The notes beneath the pieces were generated by a model. That model did not search any database and was not told where the DNA came from. It was given only the letters and a program-made list of their open reading frames with translations. DNA of 27,737 bases from an uncultured Austwickia sp. Its GTDB lineage: Bacteria; Actinomycetota; Actinomycetes; Actinomycetales; Dermatophilaceae. Positions within the stretch are counted from its first letter, which is position 1; each line of letters opens with the position of its first letter. The stretch is from assembly GCA_934678955.1 (NCBI GenBank), contig CAKUSI010000017.1, positions 1-27,737 on the forward strand, in the 5' to 3' direction. A program made the translations under genes and the position numbers. Of the stretch, positions 17,161 to 27,737 are shown one piece after another.

Positions 17161-17167
17161 GCACGTG

Positions 17168-17893
17168 ATGGCAGCGCTCGACGCTGTCGCGCGGCAGTCC
17201 CTCTCGGTCGGAGTCGCCACCGGCGCCTATGGCATCAGCTTCGGCGCCCTGTCGGTCGCGGCAGGTCTTTCCGTGCCCCAGACGATGGCGCTGTCGTTGC
17301 TGATGTTCAGCGGGGCGTCGCAGTTCGCGGCGGTGGCCATCGTAGGCGCCGGCGGGGCGGGCGCTACGGCCGTCACGACCGCCGCCCTCCTGGGGGTCCG
17401 CAACGGCCTGTATGGGTTGCAGATGTCCCACGTCGTCGGCGGGCGGGGGCTCCGGCGGGCCGCGGCGGCGCAGCTCACCATCGACGAGTCGACCGCCGTC
17501 GCCCTGGCCCAGGACGATCCGACCAAGGCGCGGCGCGGGTTCTGGCTCACGGGTGTGGCCGTCTTCGCACTCTGGAACCTCGCAACCCTGGTCGGCGCCC
17601 TCGTGGGCAACGCCCTCGGCGACCCGAAGACCTACGGCCTGGACGCCGCGGCCGCCGGCGCGTTCTGCGCGCTGCTATGGCCCCGACTGCATCGCCGCGA
17701 TGCCCTGGCCACGGCCGCGCTGGCAGCGTTCTTGACGATGGTCACGGCCCCCGCGCTGCCCGCCGGCGTGCCGATCCTGGTCGCGGCGCTGGCCGCGATC
17801 GCGATGGCCTGGGCCCCGATCCGGCTCTTCGGTCGAGCCGCCACCCGCAAGGCGACTTCCCAAGGCGTTGGGAGCGGGGGTGCCGCTCCGTGA
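17168..17893 (+). CDS. azlC: AzlC-family branched-chain amino acid exporter, large subunit
   Basis: A 241-residue membrane protein of the AzlC/LIV-E family, with several hydrophobic segments. The diagnostic N-terminal part reads ATGAYGISFGALSVAAGLS and SLLMFSGASQFAAVAIVGAG. It works with AzlD to export branched-chain amino acids or azaleucine in characterised relatives; the substrate here is unproven. The ATG lies 7 bases after the dfrA stop, with a GTG one codon upstream as an alternative. It belongs to the same transcript as thyA-dfrA by spacing. Confidence 0.9.
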   Translation: MAALDAVARQSLSVGVATGAYGISFGALSVAAGLSVPQTMALSLLMFSGASQFAAVAIVGAGGAGATAVTTAALLGVRNGLYGLQMSHVVGGRGLRRAAAAQLTIDESTAVALAQDDPTKARRGFWLTGVAVFALWNLATLVGALVGNALGDPKTYGLDAAAAGAFCALLWPRLHRRDALATAALAAFLTMVTAPALPAGVPILVAALAAIAMAWAPIRLFGRAATRKATSQGVGSGGAAP

Positions 17894-18204
17894 GCGTGTG
17901 GGTGACCGTGCTGGTGGGCAGCGCCGCCGTCTACCTCCTGAAGCTGGTCGGACACCTCGTGCCGGCCCACTGGCTGTCGGGGCCGCGGACCATGAGAGCG
18001 GTGGCGCTGCTTCCGGTGGCCCTCCTGGCGGGGCTCGTGGCCACCCAGGCCTTCGTAGGGCCAGGCGGTGCGCCGGTCCTGGACGCACGCGCCGCGGCCG
18101 TCGGCGTCGCCGTGCTCGCCCTGGCGCTGCGGGCGCCGTTCCTGCTCGTCGTGGTGCTCGCGGCGGCGACCGCGGCCGGACTGCGCGCGCTCGGGATGGC
18201 CTGA
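17890..18204 (+). CDS. azlD: AzlD-family branched-chain amino acid exporter, small subunit
   Basis: A 104-residue protein with three or four membrane segments. The pattern VYLLKLVGHLVP and MRAVALLPVALLAGLVATQAF, then RAAAVGVAVLALALRAPFLL, matches AzlD. The GTG overlaps the azlC stop (GTGA), which fits a two-subunit transporter. It is the last gene of the thyA operon; about 220 bases without a gene follow before cstA. Confidence 0.9.
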   Translation: MSVWVTVLVGSAAVYLLKLVGHLVPAHWLSGPRTMRAVALLPVALLAGLVATQAFVGPGGAPVLDARAAAVGVAVLALALRAPFLLVVVLAAATAAGLRALGMA

Positions 18205-18266
18205 CGGCGCTCTCGCCCACATCACGGGTAACCCAGCACGGCGTTCGATCACGGATCCGAACATCG

Positions 18267-18298
18267 AACGGGTGGACGGGTGAACGGGTGAATGGGTA
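18267..18298. repeat. 8-bp tandem repeat upstream of cstA
   Basis: Four consecutive octamers: AACGGGTG, GACGGGTG, AACGGGTG, AATGGGTA. They lie 127 bases before the cstA start. A TTGACT hexamer follows at 18318 and a TACATT -10-like hexamer at 18367-18372, though these two are too far apart to form one promoter. The repeat may be slippage or an array of binding sites. Confidence 0.5.
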
Positions 18299-18424
18299 AC
18301 GCTTCCCCAACGGACAATTGACTTTTCCAGGACGGTGCGTTCCCGCTCCAGCCGGGCCGGCGGAGCTACATTTGCGCTGCTCGGTCCGCGCAGCGGATCG
18401 CGGCTCATACCCTCGGGAGGCGCC

Positions 18425-20697
<2,273 letters not shown>

Positions 20698-20701
<4 letters not shown>

Positions 20702-20904
20702 CCGCCGTGACCTGGCACCACGTACGCCGCGGCGCCGCCGGCCTGTCCTGGTGGTGGCGGGGAGTGGTCGGCGCGGACGCATACGAGCGGTATGTCGCCC
20801 ACCTGCGCGCCCACCACCCGGAGGCGCCGATCCCGACCGAGCGGCAGTTCTGGAAGGACAAGTACGCGGAGATGGACCGCAATCCGCAGACGCGCTGCTG
20901 CTGA
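20698..20904 (+). CDS. ybdD: YbdD/YjiX-family small protein (DUF466)
   Basis: A 68-residue soluble protein with the family pattern DAYERYVAHLRAHHPEAPIP, ERQFWKDKY and a Cys-Cys terminus. In E. coli the homologues YbdD and YjiX are encoded beside CstA and BtsT and support pyruvate transport. The TTG start overlaps the cstA stop; a GTG three codons later is an alternative. A stem-loop follows the stop. Confidence 0.88.
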
Positions 20905-20925
20905 CGGTCGCGCCGGGGACCCCGT

Positions 20926-20951
20926 GGCCGGCGATCCGGTGATTGCCGGCC
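20926..20951 (+). terminator. Stem-loop after cstA-ybdD
   Basis: A perfect 7-bp stem, GGCCGGC and GCCGGCC, with a 12-base loop that can pair further (GAT with ATT partly). It starts 22 bases after the ybdD stop and probably ends or attenuates the cstA transcript. Confidence 0.5.
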
Positions 20952-21017
20952 GCCTCCTCGGGTATGGACAGGCCCTTGCTGCTGTCCGACCCCTGCCCTG
21001 ACCTCAAGGAGAGCGCC

Positions 21018-21596
21018 GTGTCCGTCGATCTCCCTCCCGCGGCGCCGAACGCCCGGGAAGCATCCGCGGCCGAACCGGTGAGCATCACCCTGCCCGGCAT
21101 CATGCTGGGCGTGGGGCTCGGCGGGTTCGTCGACGGCATCGTCCTGCACCAGCTCCTGCAGTGGCACCACATGCTCAGCAACAGCGGGAACGACCGGCTG
21201 GGGCTCCAGCGGTACGATCCGGCCACCGTGCCCGGGCTGCAGTTGAACACGGTGTGGGACGGCATCTTCCACGTGACCACGTGGCTGGCCGTGCTGGGGG
21301 GCCTCGCGATCCTGTATGCCCGCGCGAGCGGGAGCCGCCGCGCACTCTGGGGCTCCCGCGCGCTGTGGGGCTGGATCCTGGTGGGCTGGGGGCTCTTCAA
21401 CCTCGTCGAGGGGGTCGTGAACCACCACCTGCTGGGCATCCACCACGTCCGGCCGGGACCGAACCGGCTGGCCTGGGACCTCGCCTTCCTCGCCCTCGGC
21501 GCGGTGCTCGTCGCGGCGGGCCGGCTGCTGCAGCGGGGCGCGCGGCGGCCAACCGCCGACGGCACCCCCGAGGTGACACGTGGCAGCGTGGGCTGA
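21018..21596 (+). CDS. DUF2243-family membrane protein
   Basis: A 192-residue protein with four predicted membrane segments (about residues 32-52, 84-102, 116-140 and 155-172). Histidines recur in the family pattern: GGFVDGIVLHQLLQWHHM near the first helix and NLVEGVVNHHLLGIHHVRP near the third, which could bind metal or heme, though no function is established. The GTG at 21018 has AAGGAG at 21006-21011; upstream in-frame codons lack a site. DUF2243 genes are often found next to CtaG-like genes, as here, pointing to a respiratory or copper-related role by inference only. Confidence 0.85.
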   Translation: MSVDLPPAAPNAREASAAEPVSITLPGIMLGVGLGGFVDGIVLHQLLQWHHMLSNSGNDRLGLQRYDPATVPGLQLNTVWDGIFHVTTWLAVLGGLAILYARASGSRRALWGSRALWGWILVGWGLFNLVEGVVNHHLLGIHHVRPGPNRLAWDLAFLALGAVLVAAGRLLQRGARRPTADGTPEVTRGSVG

Positions 21597-21638
21597 GGGC
21601 GCGGTGCAGGCCGAGGTGACAGCCGGGCGAGCGGCGAG

Positions 21639-22613
21639 GTGAGCGCCGCGGGCCAGCCGGCGGCCGTGGGTGCCGCTCACCACGCGGGCGGCGCGCTCGA
21701 CCTGATCCTTCCCGCGGCGCTGCTTCTCGCCGCGGCGGGCTACCTGCTGCTGGCGGTCCGGCCGGGTGAGCGGTCCTGGCCGCTGCGGCGCACCGTCGCG
21801 TTCACCACCGGCGCCGGCCTCGTGTGGTGGGCACTCCTCGGCCCGCTCACCCATACCGCCTCGTATGCCGCCTCGGCGCCGTTCTCCGCCCACATGGCCC
21901 AACATCTCCTCGTGGGGATGCTCGGCCCCTACCTGATGGTTCTCGGCGCACCGATGCGGCTGGTCCTGGCCAAGGGGCCAGCGCGCTGGCGGACTCGGGT
22001 GGCCGGGCTTCTGCACACCCGGTATGTCCGCGTGATCAGCCGCCCCGAGGTCGCGCTGTTCCTGTCCGTGGGGACGCTGCCCGTCCTCTACGGCACCGGA
22101 CTCTTCGCCGCGACCGCCCACACGCCGTGGCTGCACGCTGTCCTGCACTGGCACTACCTGGCGTCCGGGTACCTCTTCGCGTGGGTGATCTGCGGCCCCG
22201 ACCCCGCGCCTTCTCGACCCGGCGTGCCGGTGCGACTCGTGGTGCTCGGCGTCGCCATCGCGGTGCACGCGTCGGTCTCCCAGCTGCTCTACGCGGGATG
22301 GTTCGCGATCGAGGCCGAGGGCGCCGACCTGCGGCTCGGCGCCACCCTCATGTACTACGGCGGCGACCTGGTCGAACTCGCGCTCGCACTGACCCTCGTG
22401 GCCGGCTGGCGGCCCCGGCGATCCGGGCGGGGGCTCCGCTCGATCGGTCCGTTCGACCGGCCGTGCACCGCTGCGGTCGCGCCCGGTCGCCCGGACGCCG
22501 GACACTGGCCCCATACGCCGATCCCGGCCCCCTCGTCACCCTCGTCCGCAGCACTCTTGAGTCCGTCACCACCCACCCGGCACCACCGACCGCGGCACCC
22601 ACCGAGCCCGTGA
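21639..22613 (+). CDS. ctaG: CtaG-family cytochrome c oxidase assembly protein
   Basis: A 324-residue membrane protein of the caa3-type CtaG family. About seven hydrophobic segments occupy residues 18-265. Conserved features are the GPLTHTAS segment, [46 protein letters not shown] and [14 protein letters not shown], with histidines suited to copper handling. The last 60 residues are hydrophilic, Pro/Ser/His-rich and unlike the family; the reading frame may have lost an earlier stop. The GTG start has only a weak ribosome site and is 42 bases after DUF2243. A tandem repeat begins right after the stop. It differs from the Cox11 proteins also called CtaG. Confidence 0.88.
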   Translation: MSAAGQPAAVGAAHHAGGALDLILPAALLLAAAGYLLLAVRPGERSWPLRRTVAFTTGAGLVWWALLGPLTHTASYAASAPFSAHMAQHLLVGMLGPYLMVLGAPMRLVLAKGPARWRTRVAGLLHTRYVRVISRPEVALFLSVGTLPVLYGTGLFAATAHTPWLHAVLHWHYLASGYLFAWVICGPDPAPSRPGVPVRLVVLGVAIAVHASVSQLLYAGWFAIEAEGADLRLGATLMYYGGDLVELALALTLVAGWRPRRSGRGLRSIGPFDRPCTAAVAPGRPDAGHWPHTPIPAPSSPSSAALLSPSPPTRHHRPRHPPSP

Positions 22614-22616
22614 CCA

Positions 22617-22675
22617 CGCAACCCGTCACACGAATCCCGTCACCACGAATCCCGTCGTCAGGAATCCCGTCGTCA
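22617..22675. repeat. 15-bp tandem repeat between ctaG and fumC
   Basis: Three good copies of CGAATCCCGTCRYCA (22631, 22646, 22661) follow a degenerate 14-base copy at 22617. The next bases (GGAAGGAG) continue the repeat and supply the fumC ribosome site, so copy number would not alter that site but would change the ctaG-fumC spacing. Confidence 0.7.
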
Positions 22676-22690
22676 GGAAGGAGAGCGGCC

Positions 22691-24154
<1,464 letters not shown>

Positions 24155-24181
24155 CCGACCGGCACACGGACGGCGACGAGT

Positions 24182-24214
24182 GAGGAGGGCCCGCGGAATT
24201 CGTAGGCCCTCCTC
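24182..24214. terminator. Bidirectional terminator between fumC and a small gene
   Basis: A perfect 10-bp inverted repeat, GAGGAGGGCC and GGCCCTCCTC, with a 13-base loop. It lies 28 bases after the fumC stop and 26 bases beyond the stop of the minus-strand small gene, so it can serve both. Confidence 0.75.
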
Positions 24215-24239
24215 TGTCGAACTTGCCCCGGCGTGAGGC

Positions 24240-24374
24240 TCACTCGGGAGCGCCCTCGGATTCCTCCGGCTCGAACGTGTCCTTCTCCCCGATGGTCGCG
24301 CCCAGCCCCTCGTCACTCAGTTCCTCGAGGTCCGTGGTCTCGTCGTCGCTCGGGAGCTTCGGTGTGTCGGTCAT
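24240..24374 (-). CDS. 44-residue acidic peptide of unknown function
   Basis: A short gene with ATG at 24372-24374 and an excellent AGGAGG site 6 bases upstream. The product begins MTDTPKLPSDDETTDLEEL and ends IGEKDTFEPEESEGAPE. About a third of its residues are Asp or Glu, and it has no membrane segment or cysteine. It converges on fumC and shares its terminator. The strong ribosome site, clean termination and biased composition support a real gene, but I do not recognise the family. Confidence 0.65.
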   Translation of the reverse strand: MTDTPKLPSDDETTDLEELSDEGLGATIGEKDTFEPEESEGAPE

Positions 24375-24664
24375 GCTCGCCTCCTGGGGAAATGGTTGGG
24401 ACCTCTTGAGATCCGTCTACTTTCGTACGAAATGGGCGGCGCGGCGACCCGGGGCGGCTCGCGGGTCCGCACGGGGGCCAGGAACCCTTGCTCCACCGGC
24501 GTCCTCGCCCCACCCGGCGCGTGCCGACACACCGCGCCGCCCCATACATGCAATGTCAAGGCGATCCCTCCCGATCTCGGGGCCCGCTCCGCCCGAGTGC
24601 CTGGATCCCCTCGCCGCAGAGTCGAGCCGGCACGGCGTGGCACGGCCTGGTCGCCACGCCCCGG

Positions 24665-24677
24665 TAGCGTCGACCCC
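24665..24677 (+). promoter_or_regulatory. Probable leaderless promoter of the 24678 gene
   Basis: TAGCGT (24665-24670) is a TANNNT-class -10 element 8 bases before the ATG, which has no ribosome site. I see no gene in the rest of the 24375-24677 gap, which must also contain the promoter of the small acidic peptide on the other strand. Confidence 0.45.
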
Positions 24678-25955
24678 ATGGCGACGTTGCGCGACACCGG
24701 CTGGGCGCTGTTCGACCGGATCGTCGCCCAGGCCCCGCTGCGCGACGTCAACCCGTGGCGCGTGGTCGACCCCGTCGCCTCCTCTTCTCCGCCCGCGGCA
24801 CCTCCATCCGCGATAGCTATGTCCGCAGCCCGCTCCCCCTGGCCCGGCCTCCCGTGGGCTCGAGAGGGCGTGGCGTTCGAGCCGGACTACGCGACGCTGG
24901 AGCTGCTGCTCGGCGTACCGGTCCTCCTGCAGGCCACGTCCCAGTCGGGCGTGCCGGCGCTCGCCCTCGACGTATGGGTGGCGTACGAGTTCCGCCGGGC
25001 CGGCTTCGACCCCGATCGCGTGTGGCCCCGCGCGAGCGAGCCCCGGGTGATCCCGACCGAGGTGATGGACTTCGTCCGCAGCCTGCCTCGGAGGGAACAG
25101 GCCCTGCTGCTCGGGCGCATCGCGAGTGGCCAGGGCGGGGCGAAGTCGGCCAACGTGCTGGGCAAGAACTACGTCAAGCAGGTCGACGTCGTGATGAGCT
25201 CGTGGGCGACCGGGCCGGAACTGATGGTCTCGACGAAGCGGATGGACTCCTCGTTCGGCAAGAACGCCGCCAACCGGGTCGAGGAGAGCTACGGGGACGC
25301 CAAGAACCTCCGCTCGCGGCACCCGCAGGCGGCGCTGGGTTTCGTGTACGCCCTGAGCGCCGTCGCGCTCACCTCCGAGTCGGACACGGCCGCGTGGCTG
25401 ATCGACTTGCTCGGCAAGCTGGGCAGGGAGGGGGACGCGTACGACGCTGTGGCGCTGGTCATGCCGGATCTGAGCCGGGACCAGGAGTCTCCCGGCGAGG
25501 ATCCGCCGGAACCGGCCGGACCGCTGGAGGCCGGAGTGCCCGGGTTCGACCTGGATCGGGACGTCGACCCCACCCGCGCGGTCGGTCCCGCCGACGGCTC
25601 CGGCCAGGTCGGCGATGCGGGCCGCGGTGCAGCGTTGCCCGGTCCGGTCGGTGACCCATCGGCCGTCGGCAGTGCTGGCGCGGGAGGTACGTTCTCTCCA
25701 GGAATCGCCGCCCTGTTCGGCGACATCGAACGGGAGCCGGCAAGCCCGGCCCTTCCGGGTTTGGGCGGACCTGGCGGCGCTGAGGTGGACGCGCTCTCAT
25801 CGGCGTTGCGGCCCGTGAGGTTACGACAGGACGCCGTACCACCGGACCTCAACCCAAGCCGCTTCTTCGAGGTCATGGGTCGGCGGGTGTTGGACGGCTC
25901 ACCCGTGAACTTCCACGCTGAGGCACGCCGGAGGCTGGCCCATCCGCGGGAGTAG
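24678..25955 (+). CDS. Protein of unknown function with a possible nuclease-like core
   Basis: A 425-residue protein I do not recognise. The structured part is about residues 60-270; 270-395 is a Pro/Gly/Asp/Ser-rich disordered region, followed by a conserved-looking tail (PPDLNPSRFFEVMGRRVLDG). In the core, LGKNYVKQVDVVM, then ELMVSTKRMDSSFGKNAANR and EESYGDAKNLRSRHP, recall a PD-(D/E)XK nuclease: D170 at the end of one beta strand, S185-T-K187 at the end of the next, then a basic helix. The usual acidic residue of the (D/E)XK motif is Ser here, so activity is uncertain. The start is the ATG at 24678 with a leaderless-type -10. It ends at a stem-loop and precedes the AbiEi-like nuclease gene by 518 bases. 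Confidence 0.7.
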   Translation: MATLRDTGWALFDRIVAQAPLRDVNPWRVVDPVASSSPPAAPPSAIAMSAARSPWPGLPWAREGVAFEPDYATLELLLGVPVLLQATSQSGVPALALDVWVAYEFRRAGFDPDRVWPRASEPRVIPTEVMDFVRSLPRREQALLLGRIASGQGGAKSANVLGKNYVKQVDVVMSSWATGPELMVSTKRMDSSFGKNAANRVEESYGDAKNLRSRHPQAALGFVYALSAVALTSESDTAAWLIDLLGKLGREGDAYDAVALVMPDLSRDQESPGEDPPEPAGPLEAGVPGFDLDRDVDPTRAVGPADGSGQVGDAGRGAALPGPVGDPSAVGSAGAGGTFSPGIAALFGDIEREPASPALPGLGGPGGAEVDALSSALRPVRLRQDAVPPDLNPSRFFEVMGRRVLDGSPVNFHAEARRRLAHPRE

Positions 25956-25985
25956 CGGCCCAGGCTCCCGGCGATCCCGGACACC

Positions 25986-26000
25986 GCCCTGCGCCAGGGC
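25986..26000 (+). terminator. Short stem-loop after the 24678 gene
   Basis: GCCCTG and CAGGGC form a 6-bp stem with a 3-base loop, beginning 31 bases past the stop. A plausible terminator without a T-tract. Confidence 0.4.
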
Positions 26001-26082
26001 GCGAATGCCGGTACGTGGCTTCTACACGATCCCCCGGACGCAAGCGACCCTCCCGGCAGAGGGGCCAAGAGGCACCCGTCGC

Positions 26083-26293
26083 GACTCGCTTCCCCGACGC
26101 ATACCAGAACCGCCCCGATCCAGACTCGCTTCTTCGACGCCGACCCACCCCCACCGGCCCGGATGCGGCCACAACAGCGTCAAGGCCGACCTGGCCGAGC
26201 CCTCGCCGAACAAGCGAGTCCAGGTCGACCAACGCCCGCCCACGGAGACGAGCCGAGGCCGACCTGGCCGAGTCCCCGCCACAGAAGCGAGTC
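26083..26293. repeat. Left cluster of GACTCGCTT repeats in two orientations
   Basis: The 518-bp gap from 25956 to 26473 has no gene. Its middle carries four copies of a 17-bp core related to GACTCGCTTCYYCGACG: forward at 26083-26099 and 26123-26139, reverse at 26204-26220 and 26277-26293. The second and third form an imperfect terminal inverted repeat around a 98-bp element. A separate direct repeat starting GGCCGACCTGGCCGAG occurs at about 26184 and 26257, each followed by a reverse core. Nothing notable is seen from 26294 to 26473. Confidence 0.75.
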
Positions 26294-26473
26294 CAGGTGG
26301 GTCCACCTCCCCGCGTAGAGGCGCATCCGCTCCGACCATGACGAGACCACGCCGAAGAGCCGAGTCACGACTGCCCACGCCCGCCGTCATGCACACCCCG
26401 GTTTGTCGCCACGGCCGTCCACAGGCTGTGGTCGCCACAGGGCCAGCCGCGACAACGCGACCCATCCTGAACC

Positions 26474-27391
26474 ATGCGCATCGAGTCGACAGCCGCGCGG
26501 GTGGAGCAGCTCGCAGCGGCCGGGCCATTCTCCGCCGAGCGGGCCGCTCGGTTCGGCGTTTCGGCAGACGCCATCGCCGCCTGCTTGCGGCGAGGGCGCC
26601 TGGAACGCGTCACGAGGGGCTGGTACGACGTGCCGCGGCCCGAGCTCTCAGCGGCCCAGCGCCATGCGCGGCTCGTATCGTGCCTGGTCGCCAGATGTGA
26701 GGGACGCGCCGTCGCGAGCCACCAGAGCGGCCTCGTGCTGCACGGCCTTCCGCTGGCTGCGCTCCCCTTCGGGGTCGCGCACCTCACGCACGTGGGGTCC
26801 GGCGCGCCACGCCGATCGCGGGACTATGTGCTGCACCGACGCCCACGTGGCATGGCGCCGCACGCCGGCGGCGACCGGCTCGACGTCGAGTGGTGCCTGA
26901 TGCAGGTAGGCGCCACGTACGGAGCCCGAGCCACCATCGTGCCCGGTGACGCCGCTCTGCGACGCGGCATCGCGACGCGGGAGTCCCTCGACGACGCGGT
27001 GAAACAGCACCGGGGAGCGCCCGGTTCGCTCCCGGCCGCCGCTGCGCTTGCCCTATTGGACGGCCTTAGCGAGTCTCCGGGCGAGAGCCTCCTGCGCTAC
27101 GACCTCGTGATGCTCGGTTATGACGTCGTACCCCAGGTGTCGGTGATGGTCGGTGGCCGCTGGCTCCGGCCGGACCTGATCGTCCGTGGCACGAAGGTGG
27201 CAGCGGAGTTCGACGGGAAAACAAAGTACGCAGATGCCGACGCGTTCCAGCGGGAGAAGTACCGAGAGGAGGCCATGCGGGACGACGGTTGGATATTCGT
27301 ACGGTTCATGTGGCCGGATCTCGGACATCTGCCCGAGATCGACCGCCGCATGCAGGCAGCGCTGCGGGCCTGGCGTTCCCAGGCGGCCTGA
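26474..27391 (+). CDS. AbiEi-like winged-helix protein fused to a PD-(D/E)XK (DUF559/Vsr-like) endonuclease domain
   Basis: A 305-residue protein. Residues 1-60 form an AbiEi-type winged helix (FSAERAARFGVSADAIAACL, RRGRLERVTRGWYDVP), as in type IV antitoxins. Residues 60-195 fit the rest of that family. The C-terminal domain (about 198-300) looks like a DUF559/Vsr-type nuclease: E204 in ESLLR, P233-D234 in LRPDLIV, E245 and D247-G-K249 in AAEFDGKTKY, then a Lys/Arg/Glu helix and GWIFVRFMW. The catalytic set is intact. In AbiE systems the antitoxin sits before the nucleotidyltransferase AbiEii; none follows here. Repeat clusters flank the gene on both sides. The ATG at 26474 has no ribosome site, so transcription may be leaderless. 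A defence role is inferred only. Confidence 0.8.
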   Translation: MRIESTAARVEQLAAAGPFSAERAARFGVSADAIAACLRRGRLERVTRGWYDVPRPELSAAQRHARLVSCLVARCEGRAVASHQSGLVLHGLPLAALPFGVAHLTHVGSGAPRRSRDYVLHRRPRGMAPHAGGDRLDVEWCLMQVGATYGARATIVPGDAALRRGIATRESLDDAVKQHRGAPGSLPAAAALALLDGLSESPGESLLRYDLVMLGYDVVPQVSVMVGGRWLRPDLIVRGTKVAAEFDGKTKYADADAFQREKYREEAMRDDGWIFVRFMWPDLGHLPEIDRRMQAALRAWRSQAA

Positions 27392-27491
27392 TCTGACGCC
27401 ACCGCGCGTCGAGATCGATGGCCGCGGGGATCGCCAGCGGGGACCCCATACCCCACCCGGCCGCCGGGCGATGTCCAGCGTGAGCACGCCT

Positions 27492-27735
27492 CGACCCGGA
27501 CTCGCTTCCTCGACGCCGACCCACCCCGATCGGACTTGACACCGCTACAGCAGCGTCCAGAGCGACCACCCCACGCCCCCACCGAACGGCCGCGTCCACA
27601 TCGAGCAGGACCCTCCTCCGGCCAGCACGAAAGCGAGCCGCATCCCCTCCGCCGACCAGGCCACGCCGACCCCGTCACCACCCGTACGACCCGGACTCGC
27701 TTCCCCGACGCCGACCCACCCCGATCGGACTTGAC
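27492..27735. repeat. Right cluster: 49-bp direct repeat, 195 bases apart
   Basis: Bases 27492-27540 and 27687-27735 are identical except for one position. Each contains the core GACTCGCTTCYYCGACG seen in the left cluster, followed by GCCGACCCACCCC. The first copy continues for some 25 bases with recognisable similarity to 26150-26190. The 27392-27737 tail has no gene, and the repeats may continue past the window. Confidence 0.85.
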
Positions 27736-27737
27736 GC

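Noticed and set aside
26083..27735. A CRISPR array
   Set aside because: Repeats occur in both orientations at irregular distances, without uniform spacers, and no cas genes are present.

Overview
The window is high-GC DNA from an actinomycete (Actinomycetota). Evidence: strong G/C bias at third codon positions, many GTG/TTG starts, 4-bp stop/start overlaps, several probable leaderless promoters, and the conserved actinobacterial block ftsK-rimO-pgsA-cinA-clgR near rnj (RNase J). It is chromosomal; I see no rRNA, tRNA, integrase, transposase or CRISPR array. The genus cannot be fixed from the sequence alone; a Micrococcales- or Propionibacteriales-like actinomycete is a guess.

Layout. 275-2188 (+): secreted subtilisin-like protease with a C-terminal IPT/TIG-like domain. 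2339-8474 (all -): ftsK translocase, rimO, pgsA and cinA, the last three coupled by overlapping codons, then clgR after a gap. 8475-12843: an accessory stretch holding a SatD-like/membrane protein pair, an orphan HipB-like regulator, a 13E12-type DUF222-HNH protein under a perfect SOS box, and a lower-GC two-helix membrane protein. 12844-15259 (-): rnj and an RraA-like aldolase gene. 15260-15760: a non-coding segment full of inverted repeats. 15761-18204 (+): thyA-dfrA-azlC-azlD operon. 18425-20904 (+): cstA with its small partner ybdD. 21018-24154 (+): DUF2243 membrane protein, CtaG-like oxidase assembly factor and fumarase C. 24240-24374 (-): a 44-residue acidic peptide. 24678-27391 (+): two accessory genes, one of unknown function with a possible nuclease core and one joining an AbiEi-like winged helix to a PD-(D/E)XK endonuclease domain. 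The second is bracketed by a family of short repeats, in both orientations on its left and one orientation on its right.

How the genes work together. The minus-strand core links chromosome translocation (FtsK), ribosomal protein S12 modification (RimO), phospholipid synthesis (PgsA), pyridine-nucleotide salvage (CinA) and control of Clp proteolysis (ClgR). ThyA and DfrA form the dTMP/tetrahydrofolate cycle. CstA/YbdD, FumC and CtaG concern carbon uptake, the TCA cycle and respiration. The regions with least precedent are the accessory block between rnj and ftsK and the repeat-rich right end.
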